Origin: Lacinutrix sp. WUR7 | GTDB taxonomy: Bacteria; Bacteroidota; Bacteroidia; Flavobacteriales; Flavobacteriaceae | Length of the DNA stretch: 64,000 nucleotides | Direction: 5' to 3' | Assembly: GCF_016864015.1 (NCBI RefSeq) | Contig: NZ_CP045067.1 | Coordinates: forward strand, 407,001-471,000 | Shown here: in pieces, positions 10,847 through 20,653 of the stretch | Numbering within the stretch: position 1 is the stretch's first letter | Layout: every line of letters starts with the position of its first letter | Notes under the pieces: generated by a model | Databases searched by the model: none | What the model saw: only the letters and a program-made list of their open reading frames with translations | What the model was told of the DNA's origin: nothing | Program-made: the position numbers and the translations under genes

Positions 10847-11452
10847 TTATTTAGAATATAATTCTACGATGAATTGCTCGTTGATGTTTTCTGGAATTTG
10901 AAGTCTAGCAGGTACAGAAACATAAGTTCCTTGCTTGGTATCATTGTTCCATGTAATCCATTCGTATACATTACTTGAGTTTGATAAAGATCTATCAATA
11001 GCTTCAAGTGATTTTGATTTTTCTCTAACAGCAACAACATCTCCAGCTTTTAAAGAATATGAAGGAATGTTTACTAATCCACCATTTACAGTAATATGTC
11101 TGTGAGATACTAATTGTCTAGCTCCACTTCTTGTAGGAGCAATTCCCATTCTGAATACTACGTTGTCTAATCTAGACTCGCAAAGTTGTAATAAAACTTC
11201 ACCTGTAATACCTTGTGCAGCTGTTGCTTTTTTGAATAAACCTCTAAATTGACGCTCTAAAATACCATAAGTATATTTAGCTTTTTGTTTTTCCATTAAT
11301 TGGATTGCGTATTCAGATTTTTTTCCACGACGTCTAGCGTTTCCGTGTTGTCCTGGAGGGTAATTTCTTTTTTCAAAAGATTTATCTTCTCCAAATATAG
11401 CTTCGCCAAATTTACGTGCTATTTTAGTTTTAGGACCAGTATATCTTGCCAT
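10847..11452 (-). CDS. rpsD: 30S ribosomal protein S4 (uS4)
   Basis: 201 residues. It is a primary 16S rRNA binder that nucleates 30S body assembly, and it carries the S4 RNA-binding domain at about residues 90-155 ([29 protein letters not shown]). The N-terminal segment has no CxxC pairs, so it is a zinc-free form. It is transcribed as the first gene of a rpsD-rpoA-rplQ unit behind its own promoter, with a leader of about 100 nt. In several bacteria S4 represses its own operon, so autoregulation through this leader is plausible but not shown. Confidence 0.97.
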   Translation of the reverse strand: MARYTGPKTKIARKFGEAIFGEDKSFEKRNYPPGQHGNARRRGKKSEYAIQLMEKQKAKYTYGILERQFRGLFKKATAAQGITGEVLLQLCESRLDNVVFRMGIAPTRSGARQLVSHRHITVNGGLVNIPSYSLKAGDVVAVREKSKSLEAIDRSLSNSSNVYEWITWNNDTKQGTYVSVPARLQIPENINEQFIVELYSK

Positions 11453-11553
11453 TTTAAATTGTTTTTTAAGAGTGTTTATGAATTAAGGTCTTAATCTTAT
11501 CCTTCGACAAACGTGAATCTCTTGTTGATACTTGATTATTATTTTTCAGTTTG

Positions 11554-11584
11554 CAAATTTACGTATAAAAAATTTAATAGCAAC
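11554..11584 (-). promoter_or_regulatory. Internal promoter for rpsD-rpoA-rplQ
   Basis: The minus strand has TAAATTTG at 11554-11561 (a full match to TAnnTTTG) and GTTG at 11581-11584, spaced 19 bp and one mismatch from the TTTG -33 box. The -33 part lies inside the terminator hairpin just upstream. Transcription would begin about 95 nt before the rpsD start. Confidence 0.6.
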
Positions 11585-11610
11585 TATAAAAATACAGTTG
11601 CTATTAAATT
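11567..11610 (-). terminator. Internal terminator between rpsK and rpsD
   Basis: A perfect 15-bp stem (arms 11571-11585 and 11596-11610) with a 10-nt loop and a T-run on the minus strand, directly after the rpsK stop at 11625. It should end or attenuate transcripts from the rpsL promoter. Confidence 0.85.
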
Positions 11611-11624
11611 ATTAAATATATAAA

Positions 11625-12008
11625 TTATACTCTTCTACGTTTTGGAGGACGACATCCATTATGAGGTAATGGAGTAACATCAATAATTTCTGTTACTTCT
11701 ATTCCTAAATTGTGGATAGAACGAATAGCAGATTCTCTACCATTTCCTGGTCCTTTAACATAAGCTTTCACTTTCTTTAAACCTGCTTCTTTTGCTACAC
11801 CTGCAGCATCTTCTGCAGCTAGTTGAGCAGCATAAGGAGTATTCTTTTTAGAACCTCTGAATCCCATTTTACCAGCTGAAGACCATGAAATCACGTCTCC
11901 TTTTTTGTTGGTAAGTGAAATAATGATGTTATTAAAAGAAGCCGTAATGTGAACTTCTCCAACAGCATCTACTATAACTTTACGTTTTTTAGTACTTGAC
12001 TTTGCCAT
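11625..12008 (-). CDS. rpsK: 30S ribosomal protein S11 (uS11)
   Basis: 127 residues, a component of the 30S platform near the 3' end of 16S rRNA and the mRNA exit. The core [26 protein letters not shown], the GPGNGRESA loop and the C-terminal [15 protein letters not shown] are typical. It lies 98 bp after rpsM and is the last gene before the internal terminator. The basic C-terminus is intact. Confidence 0.97.
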   Translation of the reverse strand: MAKSSTKKRKVIVDAVGEVHITASFNNIIISLTNKKGDVISWSSAGKMGFRGSKKNTPYAAQLAAEDAAGVAKEAGLKKVKAYVKGPGNGRESAIRSIHNLGIEVTEIIDVTPLPHNGCRPPKRRRV

Positions 12009-12106
12009 ATTATTTTAGCTTTTAGTATTAGTTAATAGTCGCTAGAATCCTAAACCTTAATTTCAAACAGATTCTTTCCAACGTCTAAAGACTAAAGACT
12101 ATATTA
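12009..12106. other. rpsM-rpsK spacer with short tandem repeat and hairpins
   Basis: 98 bp inside the ribosomal operon. It holds two copies of TAAAGAC in tandem (about 12086-12099) that also form GTCT/AGAC pairings, and a GAATC/GATTC inverted pair (12045-12049 and 12070-12074). There is no T-run and no promoter box. The function is unknown. Confidence 0.4.
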
Positions 12107-12481
12107 TTATTTAGTTGCCTTCTTCTTGTTAGCAACAGTTTTTCTTCTACCTTTTCTAGTTCTAGAGTTGTTCTTAGTACGTTGTCCTCTTAATGGAAGA
12201 CCAGATCTATGACGAATACCTCTGTAACATCCAATATCCATTAATCGCTTAATGTTTAATTGTGTTTCAGAACGTAATTCACCTTCAATTGTGAACGTTC
12301 CAACAGCATCACGAATGGCTGCTATTTGGTCATCGTCCCAATCTTGAACTTTAATACTTTCGTCAACTTTAGCTGAAGCTAAAATTTCTTTTGATCTGCT
12401 TCTACCTACTCCGTAGATATAAGTTAGAGATATTACTCCTCTTTTCTGTTTTGGTATGTCTACACCTGCAATTCTTGCCAT
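12107..12481 (-). CDS. rpsM: 30S ribosomal protein S13 (uS13)
   Basis: 124 residues, sitting in the 30S head where it contacts the large subunit and the P-site t[28 protein letters not shown] (N-terminal H2TH region) and the C-terminal [19 protein letters not shown] basic tail are typical. It starts 2 bp after the rpmJ stop, so the two are translationally close. Confidence 0.97.
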   Translation of the reverse strand: MARIAGVDIPKQKRGVISLTYIYGVGRSRSKEILASAKVDESIKVQDWDDDQIAAIRDAVGTFTIEGELRSETQLNIKRLMDIGCYRGIRHRSGLPLRGQRTKNNSRTRKGRRKTVANKKKATK

Positions 12482-12483
12482 AA

Positions 12484-12600
12484 TTATCCTTGTCTTTGTT
12501 TGAATCTAGGATTCTTTTTGTTAATCACGTAAAGTCTACCCTTTCTACGCACTATTTTGCAATCTGCGCTTCTTTTTTTAACTGATGCTCTTACTTTCAT
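12484..12600 (-). CDS. rpmJ: 50S ribosomal protein L36 (bL36)
   Basis: A 38-residue protein beginning [17 protein letters not shown] and ending NPRFKQRQG, starting at the ATG at 12600. Its place between infA and rpsM is the standard one. Most bL36 proteins bind zinc through three Cys and one His. Here only one Cys remains (SADC), and the later ligands are replaced ([10 protein letters not shown]), so it is a zinc-free form. It is 17 bp from infA and 2 bp from rpsM. Confidence 0.95.
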   Translation of the reverse strand: MKVRASVKKRSADCKIVRRKGRLYVINKKNPRFKQRQG

Positions 12601-12617
12601 CGTATTAGTATTGGTAT

Positions 12618-12833
12618 TTAGTATCTATAAGTTATACGAGCCTTAGTTAAATCATAAGGACTCATTTCTAATTTCACTTTATCTCCTGGTAATAATTTAA
12701 TATAATGCATACGCATTTTACCTGAGATGTGAGCTGTCACAATGTGACCGTTTTCTAATTCTACACGAAACATCGCATTTGATAATGCTTCTATAATTGT
12801 TCCGTCTTGTTCTATTGCTGCTTGTTTTGCCAT
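12618..12833 (-). CDS. infA: Translation initiation factor IF-1
   Basis: 71-residue OB-fold factor that binds the 30S A site during initiation. The motifs [24 protein letters not shown] and [36 protein letters not shown] are those of the family, and the length is normal. It lies 10 bp after secY and 17 bp before rpmJ in the transcript. Confidence 0.98.
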   Translation of the reverse strand: MAKQAAIEQDGTIIEALSNAMFRVELENGHIVTAHISGKMRMHYIKLLPGDKVKLEMSPYDLTKARITYRY

Positions 12834-12843
12834 AGTATATAAA

Positions 12844-14190
12844 TTAAGCTACTGCTTTTCTATTTTTACCAGTCTTCATCAAGCCATCATAGTGTCTATT
12901 TAACAAGTAAGAATTTACTTGTTGCATAGTGTCTATTGCTACACCCACCATAATTAATAGAGAAGTACCTCCAAAAAATAAAGCCCAACCAGATTGTACA
13001 TTCATTAACTTAACAATAAATGCTGGAAATATTGCTATAAGCGCTAAGAATATAGAACCAGGTAATGTAATTTGAGACATTATCTTATCTAAATACTCTG
13101 ATGTTTCAGATCCAGGACGTATACCAGGAATAAATCCTCCGCTACGTTTTAAATCATCTGCCATTTTATTTGTAGGTACTGTAATTGCTGTATAAAAATA
13201 TGTAAATATAATAATTAATAAAGCAAATATTAAATTGTACCAAAACCCAAACATATCTGAAAAGTTAGTTTGCATCCATTGTCCAGATGCAGTATCTTTT
13301 AAGAAAGAAGAGCTACCTATTAAACCTGGTACAAACATAATAGCTTGTGCAAATATAATTGGCATAACTCCTGAGGCATTAAGTTTTAATGGAATAAATT
13401 GTCTTGCTCCACCAAATACATTTTTCTCATATCCTCCAGATGCTGTTCTTCTAGCATATTGAACTGCAATTTTTCTAACCGCCATTACTAACATGATACA
13501 TGCTGCAATAATTGCTAACCAAATTACTAATTCAAAAAGAATTAACATGACGTTATTTCCCTCTAATCTTGAAGATGCATTTAATAAGAAGTTTTTAGGT
13601 AAAGTTGCAATAATACCAACCATAATTAATAATGATATACCATTACCAATACCTTTATCTGTAATCTTCTCACCTAACCACATTGCAAAAACACAACCTG
13701 TTACTAAAATAATAACAGAAGAGAAATAGAATAAACCTCCTTGACCTAATAAAAAGGCTGATTGCGGAATACCTAATGCTGGTAAACTTGCTAAATATCC
13801 TGGTGCCTGCACCAAACATATTCCAATAGTTAACCATCTTGTTATTTGCGTGATTTTCTTTTGTCCACTTGCTCCTTCTTTTTGCAGTTTTTGTAAATAA
13901 GGAATTGCTATTCCCATCAACTGAACTACAATAGAAGCAGAAATGTAAGGCATGATACCAAGAGCAAAAACAGATGCGTTAGCAAATGCTCCACCTGTAA
14001 ATGCATTTAATAAACCTAATAAACCATCTTCTGTATTACCTTGTATACCTTCTAATTGTGAAGCATCAATACCTGGAAGTACTACTTGTGCTCCGAAACG
14101 ATATACTAAAAGTAAACCTAATGTTAAAATTATTCGGTTTCTTAGTTCTTCAATTTTCCAAACATTTTTTAATGTCTCTATAAATTTCAT
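12844..14190 (-). CDS. secY: Protein translocase subunit SecY
   Basis: 448 residues with ten predicted membrane helices forming the SecYEG channel for Sec-dependent export. Visible landmarks are the N-terminal [31 protein letters not shown], the plug/TM2 region [25 protein letters not shown], the cytoplasmic loop with GSETSEYL and the C-terminal [15 protein letters not shown]. It lies in the usual position after rplO (13 bp gap), coupling translocon and ribosome synthesis. All signal-peptide proteins in this window would use it. Confidence 0.98.
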   Translation of the reverse strand: MKFIETLKNVWKIEELRNRIILTLGLLLVYRFGAQVVLPGIDASQLEGIQGNTEDGLLGLLNAFTGGAFANASVFALGIMPYISASIVVQLMGIAIPYLQKLQKEGASGQKKITQITRWLTIGICLVQAPGYLASLPALGIPQSAFLLGQGGLFYFSSVIILVTGCVFAMWLGEKITDKGIGNGISLLIMVGIIATLPKNFLLNASSRLEGNNVMLILFELVIWLAIIAACIMLVMAVRKIAVQYARRTASGGYEKNVFGGARQFIPLKLNASGVMPIIFAQAIMFVPGLIGSSSFLKDTASGQWMQTNFSDMFGFWYNLIFALLIIIFTYFYTAITVPTNKMADDLKRSGGFIPGIRPGSETSEYLDKIMSQITLPGSIFLALIAIFPAFIVKLMNVQSGWALFFGGTSLLIMVGVAIDTMQQVNSYLLNRHYDGLMKTGKNRKAVA

Positions 14191-14203
14191 GCTTCTTAAT
14201 TAA

Positions 14204-14656
14204 TTATAAAGTTACTGCTTCTCCTCCAGCTGCTTCGATAGCTGCTTTTGCAGTTGCTGTAAATTTATGAGCTGTTACTGTTAATTTAGATTTTAATTCA
14301 CCACGTCCTAAAATTTTAACTAGCTCATTTTTGCCAGCTAAACGTAACGTTATCATTGTATCTAAATCAAGAGTATCTTTAATTACTTTGTCATCAATTA
14401 ACTGTTGTAGTTTATCAAGATTTACACCTTGATATTCTTTACGGTTAATATTAGTAAAACCAAATTTAGGTACACGACGTTGAATAGGCATTTGACCTCC
14501 TTCAAAACCAACTTTCTTAGAGTAACCAGAACGAGATTTTGCTCCTTTGTGACCACGTGTAGCAGTACCACCTTTCCCAGAACCTTGTCCACGTCCTATA
14601 CGTTTACCTTGATTTTTTACTGAACCTTCTGCAGGTTTTAAATTACTTAAATCCAT
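14204..14656 (-). CDS. rplO: 50S ribosomal protein L15 (uL15)
   Basis: 150 residues, a late-assembly 23S rRNA binder. The glycine/arginine-rich N-terminus (LKPAEGSVKNQGKRIGRGQGSGKGGTA is the family signature region, about residues 6-32) threads into rRNA, and the C-terminal globular part ends AAIEAAGGEAVTL. Genes rpmD and secY flank it closely. Confidence 0.97.
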   Translation of the reverse strand: MDLSNLKPAEGSVKNQGKRIGRGQGSGKGGTATRGHKGAKSRSGYSKKVGFEGGQMPIQRRVPKFGFTNINRKEYQGVNLDKLQQLIDDKVIKDTLDLDTMITLRLAGKNELVKILGRGELKSKLTVTAHKFTATAKAAIEAAGGEAVTL

Positions 14657-14670
14657 TTGTAAGTGTTATA

Positions 14671-14853
14671 TTATTTTGCTTCTTCAACAGAAACTAAATG
14701 TGAAACTTTAGCAACCATACCAAGGATATTTGGTGTGGCATCGTGCTCTACTACTTGACCAATCTTTTTAAGTCCAAGAGCCAATAATGTTCTCTTTTGT
14801 CTTTGTGTACGATTGATTGCACTCTTTACTTTTTTAACTTTTATCTTTGCCAT
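14671..14853 (-). CDS. rpmD: 50S ribosomal protein L30 (uL30)
   Basis: 60-residue bacterial-type short L30, with MAKIKVKKVKSAINRTQRQ and the LGLKKIGQVVEHDATPNILGM core. It binds 23S rRNA on the solvent side of the large subunit. It lies between rpsE (12 bp) and rplO (14 bp). Confidence 0.96.
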   Translation of the reverse strand: MAKIKVKKVKSAINRTQRQKRTLLALGLKKIGQVVEHDATPNILGMVAKVSHLVSVEEAK

Positions 14854-14865
14854 CGTTTTCCTTTA

Positions 14866-15390
14866 TTATCCTTTAAAAACTTTTTCAAGAGAAACTCCTC
14901 TATCACGAGCAATTGTTCTTGCATCTCTTAATTGTAATAAAGCATCAAAAGTTGCTTTTACTACGTTATGAGGGTTTGATGAACCTTGAGATTTTGATAA
15001 AACATCGTGTACTCCAACTGCCTCAAGAACTGTTCTTACAGCTCCACCAGCAATTACTCCTGTACCAGGAGCTGCAGGAATGATGTTTACTCTTGCTCCA
15101 CCAAATTTTCCTTTTTGTTCATGTGGTAATGTACTTTTTATTAAAGGAATACGTACTAGATTTTTCTTTGCGTCTTCTACTGCTTTTGCAATTGCACTAG
15201 CAACGTCTTTAGATTTTCCTAAACCGTGTCCTACTACACCTGCTTCATCACCAACCACTACGATTGCTGAAAAACCAAATGCTCTACCACCTTTAGTTAC
15301 TTTTGTAACTCTTTGTACACCAACTAAACGATCTTTAAGATCTAATCCACTTGGTTTAACTAGCTCTGCGCTTTTGTATTTTTGATACAT
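14866..15390 (-). CDS. rpsE: 30S ribosomal protein S5 (uS5)
   Basis: 174 residues. It has an N-terminal double-stranded RNA-binding-like domain (about 15-80; [21 protein letters not shown]) and a C-terminal domain ([22 protein letters not shown] region). It sits at the mRNA entry site and affects decoding accuracy. It is 6 bp after rplR. Confidence 0.97.
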   Translation of the reverse strand: MYQKYKSAELVKPSGLDLKDRLVGVQRVTKVTKGGRAFGFSAIVVVGDEAGVVGHGLGKSKDVASAIAKAVEDAKKNLVRIPLIKSTLPHEQKGKFGGARVNIIPAAPGTGVIAGGAVRTVLEAVGVHDVLSKSQGSSNPHNVVKATFDALLQLRDARTIARDRGVSLEKVFKG

Positions 15391-15396
15391 AATTTC

Positions 15397-15753
15397 TTAG
15401 AATTTAAGTCCTGCTTCTCTAGCTCCATCAGCTAATGATTTTACTCTACCATGATATATATATCCACCTCTATCAAAAGAGATTGTATTTATACCAGCTT
15501 TTATTGCTCTTTCGGCAACAGCCTTACCTACTAATGTAGCTATTTCTGTTTTATTCCCTTTAGCAGAACTAATGTCTTTATCTCTTGAAGATGCAGCACT
15601 GATAGTATTACCAGTTACATCATCAACTATTTGAGCATAAATTTCTTTATTACTTCTAAAAACAGATAATCTCGGTCTAGATCCTGTACCTGATACAGTC
15701 TTACGGATTCTGTTTTTTATTCTTATTCTTCTTTCGAATTTTGATAGTGCCAT
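15397..15753 (-). CDS. rplR: 50S ribosomal protein L18 (uL18)
   Basis: 118 residues. It binds 5S rRNA and, with L5, attaches it to the large subunit. The motifs [31 protein letters not shown] and [23 protein letters not shown] are typical. It lies 10 bp after rplF. Confidence 0.97.
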   Translation of the reverse strand: MALSKFERRIRIKNRIRKTVSGTGSRPRLSVFRSNKEIYAQIVDDVTGNTISAASSRDKDISSAKGNKTEIATLVGKAVAERAIKAGINTISFDRGGYIYHGRVKSLADGAREAGLKF

Positions 15754-15763
15754 AATTAACTTA

Positions 15764-16306
15764 TTAAGCTGATTTACCTGCTTTTCTTCTTAGTACTTCT
15801 CCAACAAACTTCACACCTTTTCCTTTGTAAGGTTCTGGTCTACGGAAGCCACGTATTTTTGCAGCTACTTGACCAACTAATTGTTTGTCGAAAGATGTTA
15901 ATTTTATAATTGGATTTTTTCCTTTGTCTGAAACTGTTTCAATTTTGACTTCTGGAGCAATATCCAATACTATGTTATGCGAAAAACCTAAAGCTAAATC
16001 TAATTTTTGCCCTTGGTTTGATGCTCTATATCCTACACCTACTAACTCTAGATTTTTAGTCCATCCTTTAGATACACCTTCAATCATGTTATTCATTAAT
16101 GATCTATATAAACCATGTTTGGCTTTTTGATCTTTAGAGTCTGAAGAACGAGTAACTAAAACGTTACCATCTTCAACTTTGATATCAATGGTATCAAAGT
16201 TTTGTGTTAATTCTCCTAATTTACCTTTTACAGTAACAACATTATCTTTAATGTCTACTGTTACGCCTTCTGGAATGGCTACTGGATTATTTCCTATTCT
16301 TGACAT
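15764..16306 (-). CDS. rplF: 50S ribosomal protein L6 (uL6)
   Basis: 180 residues, with two similar alpha/beta domains. It binds 23S rRNA near the factor-binding site and sarcin-ricin loop. The N-terminus [15 protein letters not shown] and C-terminal [26 protein letters not shown] are the family signatures. It lies 17 bp after rpsH. Confidence 0.97.
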   Translation of the reverse strand: MSRIGNNPVAIPEGVTVDIKDNVVTVKGKLGELTQNFDTIDIKVEDGNVLVTRSSDSKDQKAKHGLYRSLMNNMIEGVSKGWTKNLELVGVGYRASNQGQKLDLALGFSHNIVLDIAPEVKIETVSDKGKNPIIKLTSFDKQLVGQVAAKIRGFRRPEPYKGKGVKFVGEVLRRKAGKSA

Positions 16307-16323
16307 TTCTTTTGGGCTTTAAA

Positions 16324-16722
16324 TTAGTAAACGTAGCAAAGTACTTCACCACCTACATTATCTCTTGTTGCTTGTTTACCTGTCATTACTCCATGAGAAG
16401 TAGAAACGATGGCAATACCAAGACCGTTTAAGATTCTAGGCAGTTCTTTTGAACTTGCATACTTACGTAAACCTGGTTTACTGATTCTTTGAATTTTCTT
16501 GATTACAGGTTCTTTTGTTTCTTTATTGTACTTAAGGGCAATCTTAATTGTCCCTTGTACTGAAGAATCATCAAACTTGTAGCTTAAAATATATCCCTGA
16601 TCGAATAATATTTTAGTGATTTCTTTTTTCAAGTTAGATGCAGGAATTTCTACCACTCTGTGGTTTGCTCTTACAGCATTTCTAACTCTAGTTAAATAAT
16701 CCGCTATTGGATCTGTGTACAT
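16324..16722 (-). CDS. rpsH: 30S ribosomal protein S8 (uS8)
   Basis: 132 residues, a primary binder of the 16S central domain. The N-terminal DPIADYLTRVRNAVRANHR and C-terminal GIAIVSTSHGVMTGKQATRDNVGGEVLCYVY are typical. In E. coli S8 represses the spc operon by binding the rplE message; no matching site was identified here. The 68-bp gap before it holds a hairpin. Confidence 0.97.
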   Translation of the reverse strand: MYTDPIADYLTRVRNAVRANHRVVEIPASNLKKEITKILFDQGYILSYKFDDSSVQGTIKIALKYNKETKEPVIKKIQRISKPGLRKYASSKELPRILNGLGIAIVSTSHGVMTGKQATRDNVGGEVLCYVY

Positions 16723-16744
16723 AACTAATTGATTTTGTGATCTC

Positions 16745-16768
16745 GGTTTTCAACGTTGGTGTTGAACC
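16745..16768 (-). other. Hairpin in the rpsN-rpsH spacer
   Basis: GGTTTTCAAC pairs with GTTGAACC (8-bp stem with a TT bulge, 6-nt loop) between rpsN and rpsH. It has no T-run, so it is not a terminator. It could be a local regulatory or processing structure; that is a guess. Confidence 0.35.
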
Positions 16769-16790
16769 TAAAATCTGATTATATTTAATT

Positions 16791-17060
16791 TTACCAACTT
16801 GCTTTTCTAACGCCTGGGATTAACCCTTGATTTGCCATTTCTCTAAATGTAACACGAGAAATTCCAAAGGTACGCATGTAACCTTTTGGTCTTCCTGTTA
16901 ATTTACATCTATTATGCATACGCACTGGCGAAGCGTTCTTAGGTAACTTTTGTAATGCTTCGTAATCTCCAGCTTCTTTTAAAGCTTTACGTTTCTCAGC
17001 ATACTTTGCTACTGTATTTGCTCTTTTCACCTCGCGGGCTTTCATTGATTCTTTAGCCAT
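16791..17060 (-). CDS. rpsN: 30S ribosomal protein S14 (uS14), zinc-free form
   Basis: 89 residues, the long form without the CxxC pairs of zinc-binding S14; only one Cys (NRCKLTG) is present. The C-terminal [21 protein letters not shown] region and the last residues KASW are typical. It is part of the 30S head. It lies 3 bp after rplE. Confidence 0.97.
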   Translation of the reverse strand: MAKESMKAREVKRANTVAKYAEKRKALKEAGDYEALQKLPKNASPVRMHNRCKLTGRPKGYMRTFGISRVTFREMANQGLIPGVRKASW

Positions 17061-17063
17061 AAC

Positions 17064-17615
17064 TTAGTTCTTTTGAAAAGGTAACCCTAGTTCTGTTAAT
17101 AATGATTTTGCTTCTTTATCTGTTTCGGCAGAAGTTACAAATGTAATATCCATTCCTGAGATTTTGTTTACCTTATCGATATTAATCTCTGGAAAGATAA
17201 TTTGTTCTACAACTCCTAAGTTGTAGTTACCTCTTCCGTCAAATCCTGTAGCTTTAATTCCGTTAAAATCTCTTACACGAGGTAAGGCAGATGTTATTAA
17301 ACGGTCTAAAAACTCATACATTCTTTCACCACGTAAAGTCACTTTTGCGCCAATAGGCATCCCTTTACGTAATTTAAATGTAGCAACATCCTTTTTAGAA
17401 ATTGTTGCTATAGCTTTTTGTCCAGTTATAGTAGTTAATTCTTCTAACGCGTAGTCGATTAACTTTTTATCTGCAACTGCAGCTCCAACTCCTTTAGATA
17501 AAACTATCTTTTTAAGTTTTGGAACTTCCATTACATTTTTATAACTAAATTCTTCTGTAAGAGCAGCAACTATTTTGCTTTTATACTCTTCTTTAAGTCT
17601 TGGTGAATATGCCAT
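17064..17615 (-). CDS. rplE: 50S ribosomal protein L5 (uL5)
   Basis: 183 residues. It binds 5S rRNA and forms an inter-subunit contact with S13. Landmarks: [62 protein letters not shown] and the [20 protein letters not shown] end. It lies 2 bp after rplX. Confidence 0.97.
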   Translation of the reverse strand: MAYSPRLKEEYKSKIVAALTEEFSYKNVMEVPKLKKIVLSKGVGAAVADKKLIDYALEELTTITGQKAIATISKKDVATFKLRKGMPIGAKVTLRGERMYEFLDRLITSALPRVRDFNGIKATGFDGRGNYNLGVVEQIIFPEINIDKVNKISGMDITFVTSAETDKEAKSLLTELGLPFQKN

Positions 17616-17617
17616 AA

Positions 17618-17929
17618 CTATATTACTTCATTAGATTTTTTTGAAAATCTTACTTTCTTATCGCCTTCCATTCTATAACCAACTCTTGTTGTCTCTCCTT
17701 TCGAAGTTAACAACGATAAGTTAGATATTTGAATTGCAGCTTCTTTTTCTACGATTCCACCTTGAGGACTTTGAGCACTTGGTTTAGTATGTTTCTTCAC
17801 CATGTTTACTCCCTCAACGATCGCTTTGTTCTTATCGGTTAATACTTTAAGTACTTTACCTTCTGATCCTTTATGATCTCCAGCAATTACTCTAATAGTA
17901 TCTCCTGATTTTATTTTAAGCTTTGTCAT
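17618..17929 (-). CDS. rplX: 50S ribosomal protein L24 (uL24)
   Basis: 103 residues with a KOW domain at the N-terminus ([25 protein letters not shown]). It initiates 50S assembly and sits close to the tunnel exit. It lies 14 bp after rplN. Confidence 0.97.
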   Translation of the reverse strand: MTKLKIKSGDTIRVIAGDHKGSEGKVLKVLTDKNKAIVEGVNMVKKHTKPSAQSPQGGIVEKEAAIQISNLSLLTSKGETTRVGYRMEGDKKVRFSKKSNEVI

Positions 17930-17943
17930 CTTAATATATTGTC

Positions 17944-18312
17944 TTAAAGCACTTCTGGTGCTAATGATACAATTTTCATGAATTGTTTATCACGAAGTTC
18001 TCTAGCAACAGGTCCAAATACACGTGTTCCTCTCATTTCACCCGTTGGGTTTAAAAGCACACAAGCATTGTCATCAAATCTTATATAAGATCCGTCTGGA
18101 CGTCTTACTTCTTTTTTAGTACGTACTACTACTGCAGTAGAAACAGCTCCTTTTTTAATGTTTCCATTAGGAGTTGCATCTTTTACGGCAACAACAATTT
18201 TGTCACCTACAGAAGCGTATCTTCTCTTTGTACCACCTAGAACACGAATGGTTAAAACCTCTTTCGCCCCAGTGTTATCAGCTACCTTTAATCTTGATTC
18301 TGTTTGTATCAT
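17944..18312 (-). CDS. rplN: 50S ribosomal protein L14 (uL14)
   Basis: 122 residues, a compact beta-barrel at the subunit interface and target of the silencing factor Rsf[19 protein letters not shown] and [15 protein letters not shown] are signatures. It is 2 bp after rpsQ. Confidence 0.98.
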   Translation of the reverse strand: MIQTESRLKVADNTGAKEVLTIRVLGGTKRRYASVGDKIVVAVKDATPNGNIKKGAVSTAVVVRTKKEVRRPDGSYIRFDDNACVLLNPTGEMRGTRVFGPVARELRDKQFMKIVSLAPEVL

Positions 18313-18314
18313 AA

Positions 18315-18572
18315 TTATTTAGCTCTTTCTATTATTTCAACTAATCTCCAACATTTCGATTTAGATAAAGGTCTTGTTTCCATGATCTTTACTGTATCTC
18401 CAATATTACAGTCGTTTGTTTCGTCGTGTGCAACATATTTCTTTGTCTTTAACACGAACTTTCCATACATAGGGTGTTTTACTTTTTTTACTTCAGCAAC
18501 AACGATTGATTTCATCATTTTGTTGCTAGTAACTACACCTACACGTTCTTTTCTTAAGTTTCTTTTTTCCAT
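18315..18572 (-). CDS. rpsQ: 30S ribosomal protein S17 (uS17)
   Basis: 85 residues, an OB-fold 16S rRNA binder in the 30S body. [34 protein letters not shown] and [26 protein letters not shown] match the family. It lies 13 bp after rpmC. Confidence 0.97.
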   Translation of the reverse strand: MEKRNLRKERVGVVTSNKMMKSIVVAEVKKVKHPMYGKFVLKTKKYVAHDETNDCNIGDTVKIMETRPLSKSKCWRLVEIIERAK

Positions 18573-18585
18573 CTTTTCAGCTGAA

Positions 18586-18780
18586 TTATTGTAATTCTCT
18601 TTTAGTTAATTCAGTCGCAATTCTAGCTACTGCTCTTCTTACAGAACGTAACTGTATTGGATTCTCTAAAGGAGATACTACATGAGCCATTTTAAGGTCT
18701 GAATAACTTTTTTTCGTCTCACTAAGTTTCTCTTGTAACTCAGCAATAGATAATTCTTTAATTTCTGATTGTTTCATCAT
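18586..18780 (-). CDS. rpmC: 50S ribosomal protein L29 (uL29)
   Basis: 64 residues, two long helices. It sits at the tunnel exit next to L23. [17 protein letters not shown] and [17 protein letters not shown] are typical. Two consecutive Met codons open the frame, so the start could be one residue later. It is 9 bp after rplP. Confidence 0.96.
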   Translation of the reverse strand: MMKQSEIKELSIAELQEKLSETKKSYSDLKMAHVVSPLENPIQLRSVRRAVARIATELTKRELQ

Positions 18781-18789
18781 CTTAAATTA

Positions 18790-19209
18790 TTATGCTTGAT
18801 AATCTCTAGCAATTACAAACTTAGTTTTTACTGGTAATTTTTGTGCTGCTAGACGTAAAGCTTCTTGAGCTACTTCTAATGGCACTCCACCAATTTCGAA
18901 TAAGATTCTTCCTGGTTTAACAACTGCTGCCCAATATTCTACAGCACCTTTACCTTTACCCATACGTACTTCAAGAGGTTTCTTTGTGATTGGCTTATCT
19001 GGAAAGATTTTTATCCACAATGATCCTTCTCTTTTCATGTAACGAGTAGCAGCAATACGTGCAGCTTCAATTTGACGTGAAGTTAAAAAGTTTGAATCTA
19101 ATGATTTTATTCCAAAAGTACCGTATGATAATTGGTGACCTCTACCAGAGTTCCCCTTCATACGTCCCTTTTGCATTTTTCTAAATTTTGTTCTTTTAGG
19201 CTGTAACAT
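18790..19209 (-). CDS. rplP: 50S ribosomal protein L16 (uL16)
   Basis: 139 residues. It contacts A-site tRNA near the peptidyl-transferase centre. [37 protein letters not shown] and the [20 protein letters not shown] segment are the family signatures. It lies 20 bp after rpsC. Confidence 0.98.
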   Translation of the reverse strand: MLQPKRTKFRKMQKGRMKGNSGRGHQLSYGTFGIKSLDSNFLTSRQIEAARIAATRYMKREGSLWIKIFPDKPITKKPLEVRMGKGKGAVEYWAAVVKPGRILFEIGGVPLEVAQEALRLAAQKLPVKTKFVIARDYQA

Positions 19210-19229
19210 TTTTCCTTTTCTTTAAAAAA

Positions 19230-19952
19230 TTACTTTCTACGACGAGATTGATTCTTATTATCTCTTCCGCCTCTTCCACCTTTTCCTTGCTTCTTAGATA
19301 ATCCAACAAGCGGAGAAAGTTCTCTTTTACCATACACTTCACCTTTCATGATCCATACTTTCACACCTAATCTACCATAAGTAGTATGTGCTTCAACTAA
19401 AGCATAGTCAATATCAGCTCTGAAGGTTGATAAAGGAATACGTCCATCTTTGTAATGTTCAGAACGTGCCATTTCAGCACCATTCAAACGACCACTAATT
19501 TGGATTTTAATCCCTTCTGCATTCATTCGCATTGTAGCAGCAATTGCCATCTTGATTGCACGTCTGTATGAAATTCTGTTTTCAATTTGACGAGCAATAC
19601 TTGATCCTACTAAAAATGCGTCAAGTTCTGGTCTTTTGATTTCAAATATGTTTATTTGAACCTCTTTACCTGTAATTTTTTTAAGCTCTTCTTTTAACTT
19701 GTCTACCTCTTGTCCACCTTTTCCGATAATAATACCAGGTCTAGCAGTAGTGATAGTAACGGTTACAAGTTTTAAAGTTCTTTCAATAATTACTCTTGAT
19801 ACACTAGCTTTAGATAAACGTGCATGAACATACTCTCTGATTTTATAATCTTCAGCAAGCTTATCACCATAATCATTTCCTCCATACCAGTTAGATTCCC
19901 ATCCTCTGATAATTCCTAAGCGATTTCCGATTGGATTTGTTTTTTGTCCCAT
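19230..19952 (-). CDS. rpsC: 30S ribosomal protein S3 (uS3)
   Basis: 240 residues. The KH-type domain ([20 protein letters not shown], about residues 70-90) and the C-terminal domain ([31 protein letters not shown]) form part of the mRNA entry channel. The tail is rich in Lys, Arg and Gly. It lies 7 bp after rplV. Confidence 0.98.
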   Translation of the reverse strand: MGQKTNPIGNRLGIIRGWESNWYGGNDYGDKLAEDYKIREYVHARLSKASVSRVIIERTLKLVTVTITTARPGIIIGKGGQEVDKLKEELKKITGKEVQINIFEIKRPELDAFLVGSSIARQIENRISYRRAIKMAIAATMRMNAEGIKIQISGRLNGAEMARSEHYKDGRIPLSTFRADIDYALVEAHTTYGRLGVKVWIMKGEVYGKRELSPLVGLSKKQGKGGRGGRDNKNQSRRRK

Positions 19953-19959
19953 ATCTATC

Positions 19960-20367
19960 TTAGCTTTGTGTGTTATTGTTAGCTCCTACCACGATTGTTA
20001 CGTGATTTGATCTTTTTCTAATTCTGTGTGCGCGACCTTGAGGTGCTGGACGTAATCTTTTTAACATAGATCCACCATCTACTCTAATCTCTTTAACAAA
20101 TAATTCTGCTTCTTCAATAGATGCATCTTCGTTTTTAGCTTGCCAGTTTGCAATTGCAGACAACAATAATTTCTCTAAACGATTTGAAGCTTCTTTTTGA
20201 CTAAACTTTAATATGTTAAGTGCTTTTTCTACGCGTTCACCTCTTACTAAATCGGCTACTAAACGCATTTTTCTTGGTGATGTAGGACAGTTATTAAGTT
20301 TTGCAAAAGCGATTTCCTTTTTTGCTTCCTTAATAGCGTCTGCCATTTGTTTTTTACGACTTCCCAT
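19960..20367 (-). CDS. rplV: 50S ribosomal protein L22 (uL22)
   Basis: 135 residues from the ATG at 20367. A longer frame opens with GTG at 20397 but would overlap rpsS by 26 bp, so the ATG 4 bp after the rpsS stop is preferred. The globular part binds 23S rRNA and the beta-hairpin (region [21 protein letters not shown]) lines the exit tunnel. [20 protein letters not shown] is the family signature. Confidence 0.96.
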   Translation of the reverse strand: MGSRKKQMADAIKEAKKEIAFAKLNNCPTSPRKMRLVADLVRGERVEKALNILKFSQKEASNRLEKLLLSAIANWQAKNEDASIEEAELFVKEIRVDGGSMLKRLRPAPQGRAHRIRKRSNHVTIVVGANNNTQS

Positions 20368-20371
20368 AGCT

Positions 20372-20650
20372 CTACTTTTTACCTTTATTTTTAGCACCAG
20401 CGTGACCTCTAAAAGATCTTGTTGGTGAAAATTCTCCTAACTTATGTCCTACCATGTTTTCTGTTACGTAAACTGGCACAAATTGACGACCGTTATGTAC
20501 TGCTATAGTTTGTCCTACAAAATCTGGAGTAATCATACTTGCTCTTGACCAAGTTTTGATTACTGTCTTTTTGTTAGCATCTACATTAGCTGCAACTTTT
20601 TTCTCTAATTTATAATGAACGTAAGGTCCTTTTTTTAATGATCTTGACAT
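20372..20650 (-). CDS. rpsS: 30S ribosomal protein S19 (uS19)
   Basis: 92 residues, part of the 30S head with S13. [42 protein letters not shown] and [15 protein letters not shown] are typical. It lies 3 bp after rplB and 4 bp before rplV. Confidence 0.98.
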   Translation of the reverse strand: MSRSLKKGPYVHYKLEKKVAANVDANKKTVIKTWSRASMITPDFVGQTIAVHNGRQFVPVYVTENMVGHKLGEFSPTRSFRGHAGAKNKGKK

Positions 20651-20653
20651 ATC

